A stretch of DNA of 64,000 nucleotides from Gammaproteobacteria bacterium (GCA_029210875.1 JARGFJ010000008.1:1-64000); one strand, 5' to 3'. Positions 19,515-32,981 are shown, counted from the first letter of the stretch. Notes: a model not told the origin generated them from the letters alone. Made by a program: numbers and translations.

Positions 19515-19988
19515 TTAAGATAAGGGTGATAAGGGTTCATTTTTAGCATTTTTATTGTAGTGTAAACGTGTACCCGAACAGTAATCCAACCACGATTGAT
19601 TGGATCGATTAAGCCATAACCACCAATAGCCCATGCCAGCAGGTAACCATGAAATAATGCCAACGACAAAGCGAATAAAGGCTTGTCGCCATGTGATGTT
19701 GGTATCAGAGCCGTTGATTAAATAGACTTTCCAACTGCGCATGCCTAGCGTTTGCCCGCCATGCGTCCAGAACCAGCCATAAAAAATAAAACTGATTATG
19801 ACTAGGTATAAAGAGAAGAACGGATTACCTGATTCGATAGCATTACCATTATTTACTATTGCGTTGAAGCCGACTGCGAGCGCACTTGCAAACAATAAAA
19901 CTGATAATAGTAATAAGGTGTCATAAATCATAATGCCGAGATAACGGAAGATACTTGGTTTGCAATAGCTTTCTGGCGTGTCTGTCAT
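19515..19988 (-). CDS. RDD family membrane protein
   Basis: A 157-aa membrane protein with RYLGIMIYDTLLL at the start of helix 1, a second helix near 50-72, and the conserved GGQTLGMRSWKVYLI loop. A third helical region (FVVGIISWLPAGMGYWWLW) follows. These are the hallmarks of RDD proteins. Family function is poorly known; some members are linked to ion transport. Proline and serine-rich tails flank the domain. It faces the purL gene divergently. Confidence 0.82.
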   Translation of the reverse strand: MTDTPESYCKPSIFRYLGIMIYDTLLLLSVLLFASALAVGFNAIVNNGNAIESGNPFFSLYLVIISFIFYGWFWTHGGQTLGMRSWKVYLINGSDTNITWRQAFIRFVVGIISWLPAGMGYWWLWLNRSNQSWLDYCSGTRLHYNKNAKNEPLSPLS

Positions 19989-20068
19989 AGAAATAATCGT
20001 AATTTATTTGGGCTGAATGAGTGACATAAAGTATCATTATTCCTTTATTGATGTGAATTGGGTTCACC

Positions 20069-23000
20069 ATGTTGCAATTGTTCGGCCGTTCGGCATTTTC
20101 TGCTTTTCGATTAGATAAATTATTAGCCTTAGTTCAGGCTGATGTTGCCAGTGTTGTGGCAATTCGTACTGAATATCGCTATTTCATTGAAGTTGAAGGC
20201 GATACATCACTCAATGATGCGGATAAAACAGTGCTTGAAACCTTGTTAGAAGCGGAATCACGTGACAGCGTTTCTGCTCAAAATGACGTATTTTATTTGG
20301 TGACACCGCGTCCGGGAACCATTTCTCCCTGGTCGAGTAAGGCAACAGATATTGCGCATAATAGTGGTTTAAAAGATGTAGTGCGAATCGAACGTGGCAT
20401 TGCGTTTTTTGTGGAAACAACATCCGAATTATCTGCTCAAGAGTGGCAGTTAGTTGCGCAATCGTTACATGATCGTATGACTGAATCCGTGTTCAATTCT
20501 GATGAGGAAGCAGATCGTTTATTTGTTCATGGTCAATCACGTCCGTTAATTACGGTTGATATTCTAAATGGCGGTCGTGACGCATTAGTTGAAGCCAATA
20601 AAACAATGGGTTTGGCCTTAGCAAATGATGAGATCGATTATCTGGCTGATAACTTCACAGCCCTGGAACGTAATCCTAATGATATCGAATTGATGATGTT
20701 CGCTCAGGCTAACTCAGAACATTGCCGTCATAAGATTTTTAGTGCTGACTGGATCGTTGATGGCAAGCAAAAATCACATACTTTGTTTAATATGATTCGC
20801 AATACCCATGCCTTAAATCCGTATGGGGTGGTCACGGCATATAGCGATAACTCATCCGTTATTGAAGGTGCAAAAACGCATCGTTTTCATGTTGATATGG
20901 CAACAAATCAATATAGCTATCAGGGCGAAAAACAACATATCCTGATGAAAGTTGAGACACATAATCATCCAACAGCGATTTCACCTTTCCCAGGTGCTGC
21001 TACAGGTGCTGGCGGTGAGATTCGTGATGAAGGTGCAACTGGTCGTGGTTCTAAACCTAAAGCGGGATTAACGGGTTTTTCAGTATCAAACTTGACTATT
21101 CCGGGTTTTGAACAGCCTTGGGAAACACCATACGGTAAACCTGCTCGTATGGCATCAGCACAAGAAATAATGCTTGATGGGCCACTCGGTGGTGCGGCAT
21201 TTAATAATGAGTTTGGTCGCCCAAATTTGTGTGGTTATTTCCGTACTTATGAAGCTTTGGTACCGTCTGCTGATGGCTTTGAAGTACGTGGGTATCACAA
21301 GCCTATTATGGTTGCTGGTGGTGTGGGTTCGATTCGACCCCAACATGTTAAAAAGAATATTTTTGAACCAGGTGTGCAACTGATCGTATTAGGTGGCCCT
21401 GCAATGTTGATCGGTTTGGGCGGTAGTGCCGCCTCATCGGTAGCATCAGGCACCAGTGATGAAGGTTTAGACTTTGCTTCAGTACAACGTGGCAACCCTG
21501 AAATGGAACGTCGTTGTCAGGAGGTGATTGATCGTTGTGTAGCATTAGATGATAAAAATCCGATTGTGGCTATTCATGATGTCGGAGCCGGTGGTTTGTC
21601 CAATGCGTTCCCTGAATTAGTGAATGATAGTGGTCGTGGTGGACGCTTTGAATTACGTGTTGTACCAAATGATGAATCAAGCATGTCGCCAATGGAGATT
21701 TGGTGTAATGAGTCACAAGAACGTTATGTATTAGGGATAAACCCTGAAGATGTTGAGTTGTTCCAAGCCATTTGTGAACGTGAACGTTGCCCATGGGCTA
21801 TTGTCGGTGAAGCAACATCAGAACAGCATTTATTAGTGGGCGATGCCGAGTTCGATCAAAATCCGGTTGACATGCCGTTGTCATTGTTATTAGGCAAACC
21901 ACCTAAAATGTTACGTGATGTTAAACATCAGACCTTTGAAAAACCAGAATTAGATCTATCAGCAATTGAACCGGTTGAAGCGTTAGAGCGTGTATTAAAA
22001 CTGCCTACGGTTGCCAGTAAGAATTTCTTGATCACCATTGGTGATCGCAGTGTGACTGGTTTAGTTGCACGTGATCAAATGGTCGGCCCTTGGCAAGTGC
22101 CTGTGGCGGATTGTGCGGTGACCTTGGCAGACCATCACGGCTTTGATGGTGAAGCAATGTCGATGGGCGAACGAGCACCTATCGCCTTGATTGATGCGCC
22201 GGCATCAGGGCGTATGGCGGTGGGTGAGGCGATTACTAATATCGCAGCAGCAAGTATTGCTAAATTAGGTGATATTAAATTGTCAGCTAACTGGATGGCG
22301 GCATGTGGTCACACTGGTGAAGATGCGATTTTATATGACACAGTTGAAGCCGTTGGTATGGCGTTATGTCCTGCTTTAGGTATTGCGATCCCAGTGGGTA
22401 AAGATTCGTTGTCAATGAAAACAGTGTGGCAAGACGAGGGTGAAACCAAGTCGGTAACATCTCCTTTATCATTAATCGTTTCAGCCTTTGCTCCGGTTAC
22501 TGATGCAGCTAAAACCAGTACACCGGCTTTGCGTAGTGATTTAGGTGATACCGATTTAATTTATATTGATTTGGGGAAAGGTCAAAATCGCTTAGCGGCT
22601 TCAGCCTTGGCTCAAGTTTATAATCAAGTTGGTCATCATGGCCCTGATTTGGATGATCCTGTTTCATTAAAACAATTCTTTGCTGCGATTCAGCAATTAA
22701 AACAAGATGATTTAGTGTTGGCCTACCATGATCGTAGTGATGGTGGTTTGGTTACAACCTTATGTGAAATGGCATTTGCAGGTCACTGTGGTCTTGATGT
22801 GACGTTAGCTGGTTTAGGTGAGCCATTACCTTTGTTGTTTAATGAAGAATTGGGTGCGGTGATTCAAGTACGTCATTGTGATGTTGAAGATGTGCTTGCG
22901 ATATTGCGTGAACAGGATCTCGCCCATTACAGTCATGTCATTGGCAATGTGCGTGATGATCAACAGATCGTTATTACCGTAAATGGTGACAAGGTTATTA

Positions 23001-23953
23001 ATCAATCACGGATTGAACTGCATCGTTTTTGGGCTGAAACCAGCTATCGTATGCAAGCTCTTCGCGATAATCCAGACTGTGCACAACAAGAATTTGATGG
23101 CTTGTTAGATGCTGAGGATCCGGGCTTATTTGCCCGTTTGAGCTATGATCCAGCAGAGCATATTGCTGCCAGTTATATCGTCAGCGGACACCGTCCAAAA
23201 GTGGCTATTTTGCGTGAGCAGGGGGTCAACGGCCAAATTGAAATGGCGGCATCGTTTGATCATGCTGGCTTTACTGCAATTGATGTTCACATGAGCGATA
23301 TCCTGGAAGGTCGTGTGACATTAAAAGAGTTTAAAGGTCTGGTTGCTTGTGGCGGATTCTCTTACGGTGATGTATTAGGTGCAGGTCGTGGTTGGGCTAG
23401 CACTATCTTGCATAATGATAAGGCCCGAGCAGAGTTTTCAGACTTTTTTAATAGACAAGATACCTTTGCATTAGGTGTATGTAATGGCTGTCAGATGTTG
23501 TCGCAGTTGAAAGAATTGATCCCTGGTAGTGATCATTGGCCACGTTTCGAACGTAATCTTTCTGAACAGTTTGAAGCGCGTTTCTCATTGGTTGAAATTG
23601 TGGAATCACCATCTGTACTGCTACAAGGTATGGCAGGTTCAATCATGCCAATCGCTGTTGCACATGGCGAAGGCCGTGCGGATTTCTCTACAACAGGCAA
23701 TCAGGATGATGCGTTAGTTGCGATGCGTTATGTCGATAATTATGGCAATGTGACACAGCAATATCCTCAGAATCCAAACGGTTCACCTGAAGGTATTACT
23801 GCATTAACTACAACAGACGGTCGTGTCACAATTATGATGCCGCATCCAGAGCGTGTGATTCGTACAGTGCAACATTCCTGGCACCCAGATGATTGGGGTA
23901 AAGATGGACCATGGTTACGTTTATTCCACAATGCTAGAAAGTGGGTAGGCTAA
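20069..23953 (+). CDS. purL: Phosphoribosylformylglycinamidine synthase (large PurL)
   Basis: A single-chain 1294-aa FGAM synthetase of de novo purine synthesis, the gammaproteobacterial type with the glutaminase fused at the C-terminus. The FGAMS core contains [34 protein letters not shown] and [11 protein letters not shown]-like segments. The glutaminase (about 1035-1294) has [14 protein letters not shown], the nucleophile cysteine in GVCNGCQML, and the His/Glu of MMPHPERV. The length is normal and the frame is intact. It is followed by a strong terminator. Confidence 0.97.
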   Translation: MLQLFGRSAFSAFRLDKLLALVQADVASVVAIRTEYRYFIEVEGDTSLNDADKTVLETLLEAESRDSVSAQNDVFYLVTPRPGTISPWSSKATDIAHNSGLKDVVRIERGIAFFVETTSELSAQEWQLVAQSLHDRMTESVFNSDEEADRLFVHGQSRPLITVDILNGGRDALVEANKTMGLALANDEIDYLADNFTALERNPNDIELMMFAQANSEHCRHKIFSADWIVDGKQKSHTLFNMIRNTHALNPYGVVTAYSDNSSVIEGAKTHRFHVDMATNQYSYQGEKQHILMKVETHNHPTAISPFPGAATGAGGEIRDEGATGRGSKPKAGLTGFSVSNLTIPGFEQPWETPYGKPARMASAQEIMLDGPLGGAAFNNEFGRPNLCGYFRTYEALVPSADGFEVRGYHKPIMVAGGVGSIRPQHVKKNIFEPGVQLIVLGGPAMLIGLGGSAASSVASGTSDEGLDFASVQRGNPEMERRCQEVIDRCVALDDKNPIVAIHDVGAGGLSNAFPELVNDSGRGGRFELRVVPNDESSMSPMEIWCNESQERYVLGINPEDVELFQAICERERCPWAIVGEATSEQHLLVGDAEFDQNPVDMPLSLLLGKPPKMLRDVKHQTFEKPELDLSAIEPVEALERVLKLPTVASKNFLITIGDRSVTGLVARDQMVGPWQVPVADCAVTLADHHGFDGEAMSMGERAPIALIDAPASGRMAVGEAITNIAAASIAKLGDIKLSANWMAACGHTGEDAILYDTVEAVGMALCPALGIAIPVGKDSLSMKTVWQDEGETKSVTSPLSLIVSAFAPVTDAAKTSTPALRSDLGDTDLIYIDLGKGQNRLAASALAQVYNQVGHHGPDLDDPVSLKQFFAAIQQLKQDDLVLAYHDRSDGGLVTTLCEMAFAGHCGLDVTLAGLGEPLPLLFNEELGAVIQVRHCDVEDVLAILREQDLAHYSHVIGNVRDDQQIVITVNGDKVINQSRIELHRFWAETSYRMQALRDNPDCAQQEFDGLLDAEDPGLFARLSYDPAEHIAASYIVSGHRPKVAILREQGVNGQIEMAASFDHAGFTAIDVHMSDILEGRVTLKEFKGLVACGGFSYGDVLGAGRGWASTILHNDKARAEFSDFFNRQDTFALGVCNGCQMLSQLKELIPGSDHWPRFERNLSEQFEARFSLVEIVESPSVLLQGMAGSIMPIAVAHGEGRADFSTTGNQDDALVAMRYVDNYGNVTQQYPQNPNGSPEGITALTTTDGRVTIMMPHPERVIRTVQHSWHPDDWGKDGPWLRLFHNARKWVG

Positions 23954-23960
23954 AAATACA

Positions 23961-23990
23961 AAAAGCCCGATTTTATACTCGGGCTTTTTT
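23961..23990 (+). terminator. Rho-independent terminator of purL
   Basis: AAAAGCCCGA pairs with TCGGGCTTTT around an 8-nt loop and runs into six T residues, ending 37 bp past the purL stop. The A-tract on the left also lets it serve the convergent smr gene. Confidence 0.92.
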
Positions 23991-24028
23991 ATGACTATTT
24001 GTGTTATCAAAGTCAGAAATTGCCAGCC

Positions 24029-24586
24029 TTATTCTGGTAGAGTATTTGTTCTTTTTAGTAATAAATAGAGTGCGCCAGTACCGCCATCTTCTATTGTTGC
24101 ACTACAGAATGCCAAAACAACCGGGTTTTGGCGCAACCAGTGATTCAGCTTAGTTTTTAATACCGGTTTATTATCTTTTGAGCTCCATCCTTTACCGTGA
24201 ATGATGCGTGCACAACGGATCTGCTGTCGTTGACATTGATCAAGAAACTCAGACAGAGTGATTTCAGCCATGGCAAGTGTGAAACCATGCAGATCTAATT
24301 CCGCTTCGATATGGATCTTGCCGTTACGTAACTTGGAGAATGTGCGATATTGGATACCGGGACCGCGGTATTCCAGATATTCTTCATTTCCGACGGTTTC
24401 TGGTGGCAACATGTCAGAAAAATTAGCTTGATGACTTCGGTCGCTGCTTGTTGTGTGTTGCAATTTTTTAGCTTTAGGCTTAGGTGCAGTATGCAGCACG
24501 CTGTCATAATGAATCGGTTTGGCATCACTCATTTCTGAACGAAATAAATCAAATTCATCATCTGGAATGTCGTGTTTATCTGCCAT
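24029..24586 (-). CDS. Smr-domain protein (SmrA/YdaL-like putative endonuclease)
   Basis: 185 aa. The basic/acidic N-terminal half (to about 90) is likely flexible. The Smr domain (about 95-180) has LDLHGFTLAMAE, the IIHGKGW motif and EDGGTGALYLLLKR. Stand-alone Smr proteins of this type are DNA or RNA nicking endonucleases related to the MutS2 C-terminus. The biological role is not settled. It is convergent with purL and divergent from the thi riboswitch. Confidence 0.88.
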   Translation of the reverse strand: MADKHDIPDDEFDLFRSEMSDAKPIHYDSVLHTAPKPKAKKLQHTTSSDRSHQANFSDMLPPETVGNEEYLEYRGPGIQYRTFSKLRNGKIHIEAELDLHGFTLAMAEITLSEFLDQCQRQQIRCARIIHGKGWSSKDNKPVLKTKLNHWLRQNPVVLAFCSATIEDGGTGALYLLLKRTNTLPE

Positions 24587-24661
24587 ATTACTCTGTAATC
24601 TCGCCTGTATTTTCAGATAGTGCTTGCCAAAGAAATCATTTTTACTTTACCATGTTATCCA

Positions 24662-24738
24662 CTTGTCGGGGTGCCATTAAGTTGGCTGAGATTAAACCCG
24701 TTGAACCTGAAGAGGCTAGCACCTCCGTAGGAAACAAG
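24662..24738 (+). ncRNA. TPP riboswitch (THI element)
   Basis: The thiamin-box core is clear: GGGGTGCC, then GGCTGAGA, AAACCCGTTGAACCTGA and GGCTAGCACC with CGTAGGAAA. P1 closes by CTTGT (24662-24666) with ACAAG (24734-24738). It lies 125 bp upstream of thiC, the usual target. Binding of thiamin pyrophosphate should repress the thi operon. Confidence 0.96.
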
Positions 24739-24801
24739 CGAGTATATCGCAAACAGCATTGGTCATTAAGCACGATGTTATAACGTATATTCATCTTCTT
24801 G

Positions 24802-26675
<1,874 letters not shown>

Positions 26676-26681
26676 TAGAAC

Positions 26682-27767
26682 GTGAAGCATTATCTAATTA
26701 TAGGAAGCGGCCTGGTCGGCCGCTTGCTAGCGTGGCGTTTGATATTACAGGGTCATCAGGTATCACTATTATCCAGTGATGATAAAACAGGTACCAGTAG
26801 CGCTGGTTATATAGCTGCGGCAATGATCTCACCAGCAACAGAGGCTGTTCAAACTGAAACCAAGGTCAAAGAAATCGGACTGGTTTCAGCAGAATTATGG
26901 CCCAAATGGTTAGCTGAACTACCTGAACAGATCTTTTATCAAAATAATGGCACACTGGTCGTCGCTCATAATGGCGATCAGTCTGAAATGGCTCGTTTTA
27001 CGCGACGTGCCCAGCATGTGTTAGCAGATGATGATTATGTTGAGTTAAATCACGAACAACTAAACGTTAAAGAACCTCAATTAGCACAACAGTTTGAACA
27101 GGCTTTGTTTTTTGATGGTGAAGCGTGTCTGGATAATCGCCATTTATACCAGGTATTGACGACATTTCTAACAACATCGTCACAGTGTGATTGGCAACAG
27201 TGTGATGTGATTGAATCGTTATCACGTTCGGTTATACATCAGTTATCACAGCGCTATTTTAATTGTAATGCTGAAATCTTCGATGATGTGATTGATTGTC
27301 GAGGTAATGGAGCTAAAGCCGATTTATCTGGATTACGTAGCGTTCGTGGCGAAGTTATTCGTGTGCATGCGCCTGACGTTGATTTTAAGCATGCAGTTCG
27401 ACTTATCCATCCTCGTTATCCGATGTATTTGGCACCACGGCCTGATAATGAATATGTGTTGGGTGCGACTGTGGTTGAAAATGATGATATGTCACCAGTT
27501 AGTATCCGCTCAGGTTTAGAGTTAATGTCAGCTTTATACAGTTTACATAAAGGCTTTGCTGAGGCTCGAGTATTAGAAATGGCTGCGCATTGTCGACCTG
27601 CCATGACTGATAATATGCCTGTGATTAAACGAACTGAATTTGGTTATCAAATCAATGGCTTGTATCGGCATGGTTACCTGTTCGCACCCGCGATCATCCT
27701 CGATTTTTTAGCCTTATTGGATGGAAAACAACAATCAATGAAGTTTGGAGGTCTTTTTAATGCCTGA
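26682..27767 (+). CDS. thiO: FAD-dependent glycine oxidase ThiO
   Basis: Oxidises glycine to the dehydroglycine needed for the thiazole ring, the oxygen-using alternative to ThiH. 361 aa from a GTG only 6 bp after the thiC stop. The FAD Rossmann motif is LIIGSGLVGRLLAWRL. The DAO-family C-terminal region includes HPRYPMYLAPRPDNEYVLGATV and the terminal GLYRHGYLFAPAI. Sequence is more divergent than in Bacillus, but position between thiC and thiS makes the assignment secure. Its end overlaps thiS by 8 bp. Confidence 0.88.
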   Translation: MKHYLIIGSGLVGRLLAWRLILQGHQVSLLSSDDKTGTSSAGYIAAAMISPATEAVQTETKVKEIGLVSAELWPKWLAELPEQIFYQNNGTLVVAHNGDQSEMARFTRRAQHVLADDDYVELNHEQLNVKEPQLAQQFEQALFFDGEACLDNRHLYQVLTTFLTTSSQCDWQQCDVIESLSRSVIHQLSQRYFNCNAEIFDDVIDCRGNGAKADLSGLRSVRGEVIRVHAPDVDFKHAVRLIHPRYPMYLAPRPDNEYVLGATVVENDDMSPVSIRSGLELMSALYSLHKGFAEARVLEMAAHCRPAMTDNMPVIKRTEFGYQINGLYRHGYLFAPAIILDFLALLDGKQQSMKFGGLFNA

Positions 27768-27972
27768 CACGATAGATATTGTAGTTAACGGTGAATTAAG
27801 CAATGTAAAAACAGGATCAACAGTTGCAACGTTGTTACATGGTGAGCGAATTATGACCGGGCGTTTTCTGGTGGTTGTTAATGATGAAGTAGTCTCGAAA
27901 TCAGCCTATGCAGAAACCGTACTTAATGCTGGCGATAGAGTCGATATTATGTCCGCCATAACGGGAGGTTAA
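27760..27972 (+). CDS. thiS: Sulfur carrier protein ThiS
   Basis: A 70-aa ubiquitin-like protein ending in the diglycine (SAITGG) that is adenylated and thiocarboxylated to deliver sulfur for the thiazole. The start ATG at 27760 has a strong GGAGGT at 27747-27752 and overlaps the end of thiO by 8 bp; an earlier in-frame ATG at 27745 is less likely. No thiF is nearby, so activation must use a ThiF/MoeB elsewhere. Confidence 0.93.
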   Translation: MPDTIDIVVNGELSNVKTGSTVATLLHGERIMTGRFLVVVNDEVVSKSAYAETVLNAGDRVDIMSAITGG

Positions 27973-27973
27973 T

Positions 27974-28771
27974 ATGCAGGCATCATCCTGGCAGGTCTAT
28001 GGAACTGAGTTACATAGTCGTTTATTTATTGGAACTGCATTATATTCATCACCCCAAGTTATGATAGATGCGATTAAAGCATCTCAGTCCCAAGTTATTA
28101 CAGTGTCATTGCGACGCCAAATACCATCACAAGCAGCTAGTTCTAATCAGTTTTGGCAATTGATACAAGCGTTGAATTGCCATTTATTACCGAATACTGC
28201 GGGGTGTTATAGCGTCGAAGAAGCGGTTAAAACTGCAAGAATGGCCAGAGAATTATTTGAAACAGACTGGATTAAATTGGAAGTATTAGGCGATAGCTAT
28301 AATTTGCAGCCAGACCCATTTGCTTTAGTTGAAGCAACTCAAATTCTGGTATCAGAAGGCTTTAAAGTATTTCCCTACTGCACTGATGATTTGGTGTTAT
28401 GTCAAAAGTTAGCCGATGTGGGCTGTGAGGTGTTAATGCCGTGGGGCGCGCCAATTGGAACAGGGCAAGGTCTGATTAATCCTTATGCATTAGAAACAAT
28501 TCGTAAACGCTTGCCAGAGCTAGCATTGCTGGTTGATGCTGGCATAGGTAAACCCTCTGATGCAGTGCAGGCTATGGAGTTAGGTTACGATGGTATTTTG
28601 CTCAATACTGCGGTGGCAGAAGCGTTAGAACCCGCTCAAATGGCGAGTGCTTTTGCACAGGCAATAAATGCTGGTCGTTTAGCCTATGAAGCTGGAGTCA
28701 TGCCAAAACGAGATAATGCTAAACCCAGCACACCCACATTAGATCAACCTATTTGGCAACAGCATGGTTAA
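27974..28771 (+). CDS. thiG: Thiazole synthase
   Basis: Builds thiazole phosphate carboxylate from deoxyxylulose phosphate, dehydroglycine and ThiS thiocarboxylate. 265 aa TIM barrel. The Schiff-base lysine is in [46 protein letters not shown] and [11 protein letters not shown] are family signatures. It starts 1 bp after thiS and overlaps thiDE by 8 bp. The C-terminal tail ([16 protein letters not shown]) is extended. Confidence 0.96.
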   Translation: MQASSWQVYGTELHSRLFIGTALYSSPQVMIDAIKASQSQVITVSLRRQIPSQAASSNQFWQLIQALNCHLLPNTAGCYSVEEAVKTARMARELFETDWIKLEVLGDSYNLQPDPFALVEATQILVSEGFKVFPYCTDDLVLCQKLADVGCEVLMPWGAPIGTGQGLINPYALETIRKRLPELALLVDAGIGKPSDAVQAMELGYDGILLNTAVAEALEPAQMASAFAQAINAGRLAYEAGVMPKRDNAKPSTPTLDQPIWQQHG

Positions 28772-30221
28772 ACCTGCTGTTCTGATAATTGGTGGTCTAG
28801 ATCCACAAGGTTGTGCTGGCATTAGTGCAGATATCCAAACAGCAACCATGCATGACTGTCATCCGGTACCTTTAATTACATGTTTAACCGAACAAACACG
28901 TGCAGGGCTTACGGCAACAGGTGCATTATCGCAAGCCCAATTTATGGGACAGTATCATTCCTGTGTTGCTGATATTGATGTTGTCGCAATCAAAATTGGC
29001 ATGATTCCAACGTTAGAAATAGCACAGTGTATAAAGCGTATTATTGAGCATCATTCTGTCCCTGTTGTGTTGGATCCGGTATTGGCAAGCACTTCTGGTG
29101 GCGTGACTCTGACCCAAGAAGTGCAAGACTATATTGTCGATACCTTGTTAGCCAGGGTATCGTTGTTCACACCAAACTTGCCCGAACTTTCGCAGCTTAC
29201 ACACAAAACGGATTTGAATAATCCTAATTTGAACGATCTTAAACAGCTTAGTGAAACACTATTATCTTCAGGTCTTAATGCCTGTTTGATAAAAGGTGGT
29301 CATGCTGATTCAAATTGGGCCACAGATTATTTTAATGATTCTGTTCATGCGTTTTACAGTTATCATCCAAAATCACAAGGCACTGTTCGCGGTACTGGCT
29401 GTGTTACAGCATCCAGTATTGCCTGTCTGCTTGCCCATGGATACGACATAAGAGACAGCGTAGTTTTAGCCAAAGCGTATATTAATCGAGGCATTCGATT
29501 AGCTGAAAAAGTGGGATGTTATTCGATTATTTTTCATTCTCAGGCAGACATGCAGTTAGTCGACATGCCGAAGCTAGCATATTCAGCTGAATTAATTGGC
29601 AAGCCGTTTCAGTTCCCTTCATGTCCACAACGATTAGGGATTTACCCAGTGGTTGATAATAGTGATTGGATTGATAAACTGATCAATGAAAATATTAAAA
29701 CGATTCAACTACGCATTAAAAATGTCAGTGATGATGTTAAACGTAATGAAATTAGACAAGCCGTTGCCTATTGTGACGATTCGATAGCCTTGTTTATCAA
29801 TGATTATTGGCAATCGGCAATTGAGTTGAATGCCTATGGCGTTCATCTCGGCCAGGAAGATTTGCACGATGCCAATTTGATTGAAATTGAACAAGCAGGT
29901 TTACGATTGGGTGTATCAACCCATTCTTATTGGGAATTGGCGAGGGCGTTAGCTATAAATCCCAGCTACATCGCTTTAGGTCCTGTATTTGCAACAACCA
30001 GTAAACAGATGCCTTGGCTGCCACAAGGTATCGAACGTGTTAAACAATGGACAAGCTTGTTAGGCGAACGCTATCCCTTGGTAGCAATTGGCGGTATTAA
30101 TTTTGAACGAGCAAAAAAATTAAAACAGACAGGTGTCGGCTCAGTTGCGATGATTACGGCGATTACTGAAGCAGAAGATTATGTTCAGGCAACGCAACAA
30201 TTAATAGCGTGCTGGCAATAA
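28764..30221 (+). CDS. thiDE: Bifunctional HMP-P kinase / thiamin-phosphate synthase (ThiD-ThiE fusion)
   Basis: A 485-aa fusion joining the last branch steps. Residues 1-260 are the ribokinase-fold ThiD, with a variant N-terminal loop ([16 protein letters not shown]), [11 protein letters not shown] and the anion-hole RGTGCVTAS at 209-217. Residues about 290-485 are the ThiE barrel: [44 protein letters not shown] and VAIGGIN. It phosphorylates HMP-P and couples it to thiazole phosphate to make TMP. It overlaps thiG by 8 bp and ends the operon. Fused ThiDE proteins are known in several bacteria. The next gene is convergent, 92 bp away, with no clear terminator. Confidence 0.93.
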   Translation: MVKPAVLIIGGLDPQGCAGISADIQTATMHDCHPVPLITCLTEQTRAGLTATGALSQAQFMGQYHSCVADIDVVAIKIGMIPTLEIAQCIKRIIEHHSVPVVLDPVLASTSGGVTLTQEVQDYIVDTLLARVSLFTPNLPELSQLTHKTDLNNPNLNDLKQLSETLLSSGLNACLIKGGHADSNWATDYFNDSVHAFYSYHPKSQGTVRGTGCVTASSIACLLAHGYDIRDSVVLAKAYINRGIRLAEKVGCYSIIFHSQADMQLVDMPKLAYSAELIGKPFQFPSCPQRLGIYPVVDNSDWIDKLINENIKTIQLRIKNVSDDVKRNEIRQAVAYCDDSIALFINDYWQSAIELNAYGVHLGQEDLHDANLIEIEQAGLRLGVSTHSYWELARALAINPSYIALGPVFATTSKQMPWLPQGIERVKQWTSLLGERYPLVAIGGINFERAKKLKQTGVGSVAMITAITEAEDYVQATQQLIACWQ

Positions 30222-30313
30222 TCTCAGTGCTTAGCCGAACTGATTTGTACAATATACAGCAATAGTCTTAACCGTTTTTATACAGTGCGAGACCTTTTAC
30301 TGATGAATTGCAC

Positions 30314-31087
30314 TCATTTTTTGACATCAGGTGTAACATCACCCCACGTTGGTTTTGGTGTCATTTCATCATCTGCATAGGGTGAACCAGAATAGTCGCT
30401 ACTGAAATCATTGATTAAGCGATCATTATTAAGGCTGGTACCAGTGAGTGTATCAGGTGCCAGATTATCTACAGGAACACTTAAATCCTCAACGCGTTTT
30501 GAGTTTTTGTACAGTTTAATTTGAACGTCTAAATCTGATATTTGTTGTTTAAGCTTTTGGTTCTCTAATTCAAGTTCAGCTATTTTTTCAGTGAGTAATT
30601 TTGATTCAGGTGTTTCAGGAGGTATTTGATCTGATGGTATGTCAGCGGTACTATCAGTAGCAATGCCGCCTGTTTTTGATGCTTCAACCATGCCTTTTGA
30701 TATTTGAGATAAACGTGAAGGTTTGTCGCCAGCCATGTTGTCATTGTTAACAGTTTGCTCTGCGTCGGGTGAGCTTGACGGTTCACTAACTGTAGATAAT
30801 GATGGGTCAGCGTTATCTTCAGATTGTGACGGTTCGGCCATCTCTTGTTCTAATGTCATTTCTTGACCCAGTTCGACTGACGCTTCCGGTTCATTATTTC
30901 CAGTGAAAAATATGAAATAGGCACCAGTAGCAAGCAAAATGACTAATACAGAAATAATTGAAATAAGAACAATCCTATTGGAAAGTAATTGTTTAATATG
31001 CGATGGTTTTGCATCCGCTTCAGACTCTGGTAAATCTCCATCGTCAGAGCCAACTTCAAGTACATCATCGTCAATTTCTTCAGCCAT
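30314..31087 (-). CDS. Bitopic acidic membrane protein with coiled coil, unknown function
   Basis: I do not recognise this 257-aa protein. It has a very acidic cytoplasmic head (residues 2-26) and one hydrophobic helix (about 39-61). Next is a long Ser/Glu/Asp/Pro-rich linker (65-155) and a leucine-heptad coiled coil around 163-195 (LTEKIAELELENQKLKQQ). The tail is Pro/Asp-rich. The topology suggests an inner-membrane anchor with a periplasmic coiled coil. It follows the antiporter gene on the same strand with a 76-bp gap and might be co-transcribed. Confidence 0.6.
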   Translation of the reverse strand: MAEEIDDDVLEVGSDDGDLPESEADAKPSHIKQLLSNRIVLISIISVLVILLATGAYFIFFTGNNEPEASVELGQEMTLEQEMAEPSQSEDNADPSLSTVSEPSSSPDAEQTVNNDNMAGDKPSRLSQISKGMVEASKTGGIATDSTADIPSDQIPPETPESKLLTEKIAELELENQKLKQQISDLDVQIKLYKNSKRVEDLSVPVDNLAPDTLTGTSLNNDRLINDFSSDYSGSPYADDEMTPKPTWGDVTPDVKK

Positions 31088-31163
31088 TACATACTCCTGT
31101 TGATTACGGTGGTACTGATTTACGTATAGTTAGTCGTTATAACGCAGGTTTCGACATGTTATG

Positions 31164-32981
31164 TTACCCCGTTTCAGGTTTATCTTTGACTAAAGCAAGA
31201 AGTGTCCAGCCAGCTTCTGGAAGCAAAGTCTCATCGCCAGTAAAAAAGCGTAATTGTCGCTTGGCGTTGAAAATGAACAATGGAATAGCGCGTTTACCAT
31301 ATTGTTGTTTGTAATCGTCGTAGTTAAAGTTATCAGTCAAGTTTGTGTGTTTAATCTTGGCACCTTGACCAATCCAGCTTGCCAGCTGTGAGTAGCTACG
31401 ATCTTTTGCAAACAGTGTGTTATAGCGATGACTGACCGTTGTACGAGATTGTTGTTTTCCATCACTATCTTTTTGATCGTCGCTCGCCAACAGATAGATT
31501 TTATTTGCTCCAAATTCTGCCTGATAACGCTGACCAGCTAAGGCATTACGATCTTTCTGCGGTGTTAATGCCAACAAATGACCTAAACCAACCAAGTCTA
31601 AATGACGGTCGGCATGTTCAGATACAGCATTGCCGTAATAACTCGATAAGCCTTCCATACGTGCTGTTTTGATATTAGTCCAGCTACCATCAGTAACAAC
31701 TGCGGTAAAACCACTTTCCTTAAGTGCTTTTGCGATTAAGCGAGCAACTGGATTCGCACCAATAATTAAAAAACCATTATCTTCAGGCTCTGCCACACCT
31801 AATTGTTGTGCCAGAAATTTTGAGGTCGCACCTTGCAAAACAACCGTGCCAATAATGATAGAAAAGGCAAGGGGTACTAATAATTCAGCATTCTCAACGC
31901 CGATTTCTTGCAGGCGAAGTGCAAATAATGCTGTGACTGCGGCAGCAACAATACCGCGAGGCCCAATCCAGGCGACCATGAATTTTTCTTGCCATTTCAA
32001 GTCAGAACCAAAGGTAGAAACAATGACTTTTATCGGTCTGGCAAAAACTTGAATAAACAGAAATAACCCTAGTGCACCCCAACCTAATATTGCAAACTGA
32101 TCGAAGTTCAGGCGAGCAGCAAGCAGTATAAATAGTCCTGAAATCAATAAGATACTTAGGCTTTCTTTGAAGTCTAAGATATCTTCAACCGGTACATTTT
32201 TCATATTGGCTAACCAAATGCCCATCACGGTCACTGTTAGTAATCCAGACTCTTCAGTGATATGGTTTGATAACGCAAATACGGCAAAAACCAGCGTTAG
32301 CGTTGCAACATTATGCAAATATTCAGGCAGCAGATGTTTTCTTAAAATCAGACCAAATAGATAACCAGTGATAGCACCAATAATGATGCCGGTTAACAAG
32401 GTAGAGCCAAACATAAACATGGTATGACTAATTGAGGCGTGGCCTTGCAATTTCATCGAGACAATAACTTCGAACACTAATACCGCGAGAATGGCACCAA
32501 GCGGATCAATAACAATACCTTCCCAACGCAGTATATTGGCAATTTTGGCATTAGGTCTGACTGTTCTCAACATCGGTACAATCACTGTTGGGCCTGTTAC
32601 CACCATCAGTGCCCCAAATAATAACGATAAATCCCATGCAAAGCCGATGATATAGTGTGTACCCAGGGTAATAGCAGTCCATGTACTTACTACACCTATG
32701 GTTAGCATGTTTCTGACCACTGTTTGTAAGCCACGGATCTCTTCAAATTTTAAGGTTAATGCGCCTTCAAACAGAATGATTGCAACCGATAATGACACAA
32801 AAGGAAACAGCAAATCACCAAATAACTGTTCTGGGTTAAGCCAACCCATGAGCGGACCAATGACAATGCCTGCAACTAATAGAAATAAGATGGCAGGGAG
32901 TTTTATCCACCATGCAAACCATTGGCAAATAATGGCAATAATTCCTATTGCTGATAGTGCGATAATCGTTTCTTGGTGCAT
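31164..32981 (-). CDS. Cation:proton antiporter (NhaP-like) with C-terminal TrkA-N-like domain
   Basis: A 605-aa inner-membrane antiporter. The first about 395 residues hold roughly 12-13 helices with family motifs LFEGALTL, MVVTGPTVIVPMLRTVRP and WEGIVIDPLGAILAVLVFE. The last carries the conserved acidic ion-binding region, with D of IDPLG in place of the usual ND pair. VAWIGPRGIVAAAV marks a late helix. The cytoplasmic part from about 405 begins with a nucleotide-binding type motif (FLIIGANPVARLIAKAL), suggesting RCK/TrkA-N gating. It probably exchanges Na+ or K+ for H+; the ion is not readable. Confidence 0.85.
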   Translation of the reverse strand: MHQETIIALSAIGIIAIICQWFAWWIKLPAILFLLVAGIVIGPLMGWLNPEQLFGDLLFPFVSLSVAIILFEGALTLKFEEIRGLQTVVRNMLTIGVVSTWTAITLGTHYIIGFAWDLSLLFGALMVVTGPTVIVPMLRTVRPNAKIANILRWEGIVIDPLGAILAVLVFEVIVSMKLQGHASISHTMFMFGSTLLTGIIIGAITGYLFGLILRKHLLPEYLHNVATLTLVFAVFALSNHITEESGLLTVTVMGIWLANMKNVPVEDILDFKESLSILLISGLFILLAARLNFDQFAILGWGALGLFLFIQVFARPIKVIVSTFGSDLKWQEKFMVAWIGPRGIVAAAVTALFALRLQEIGVENAELLVPLAFSIIIGTVVLQGATSKFLAQQLGVAEPEDNGFLIIGANPVARLIAKALKESGFTAVVTDGSWTNIKTARMEGLSSYYGNAVSEHADRHLDLVGLGHLLALTPQKDRNALAGQRYQAEFGANKIYLLASDDQKDSDGKQQSRTTVSHRYNTLFAKDRSYSQLASWIGQGAKIKHTNLTDNFNYDDYKQQYGKRAIPLFIFNAKRQLRFFTGDETLLPEAGWTLLALVKDKPETG

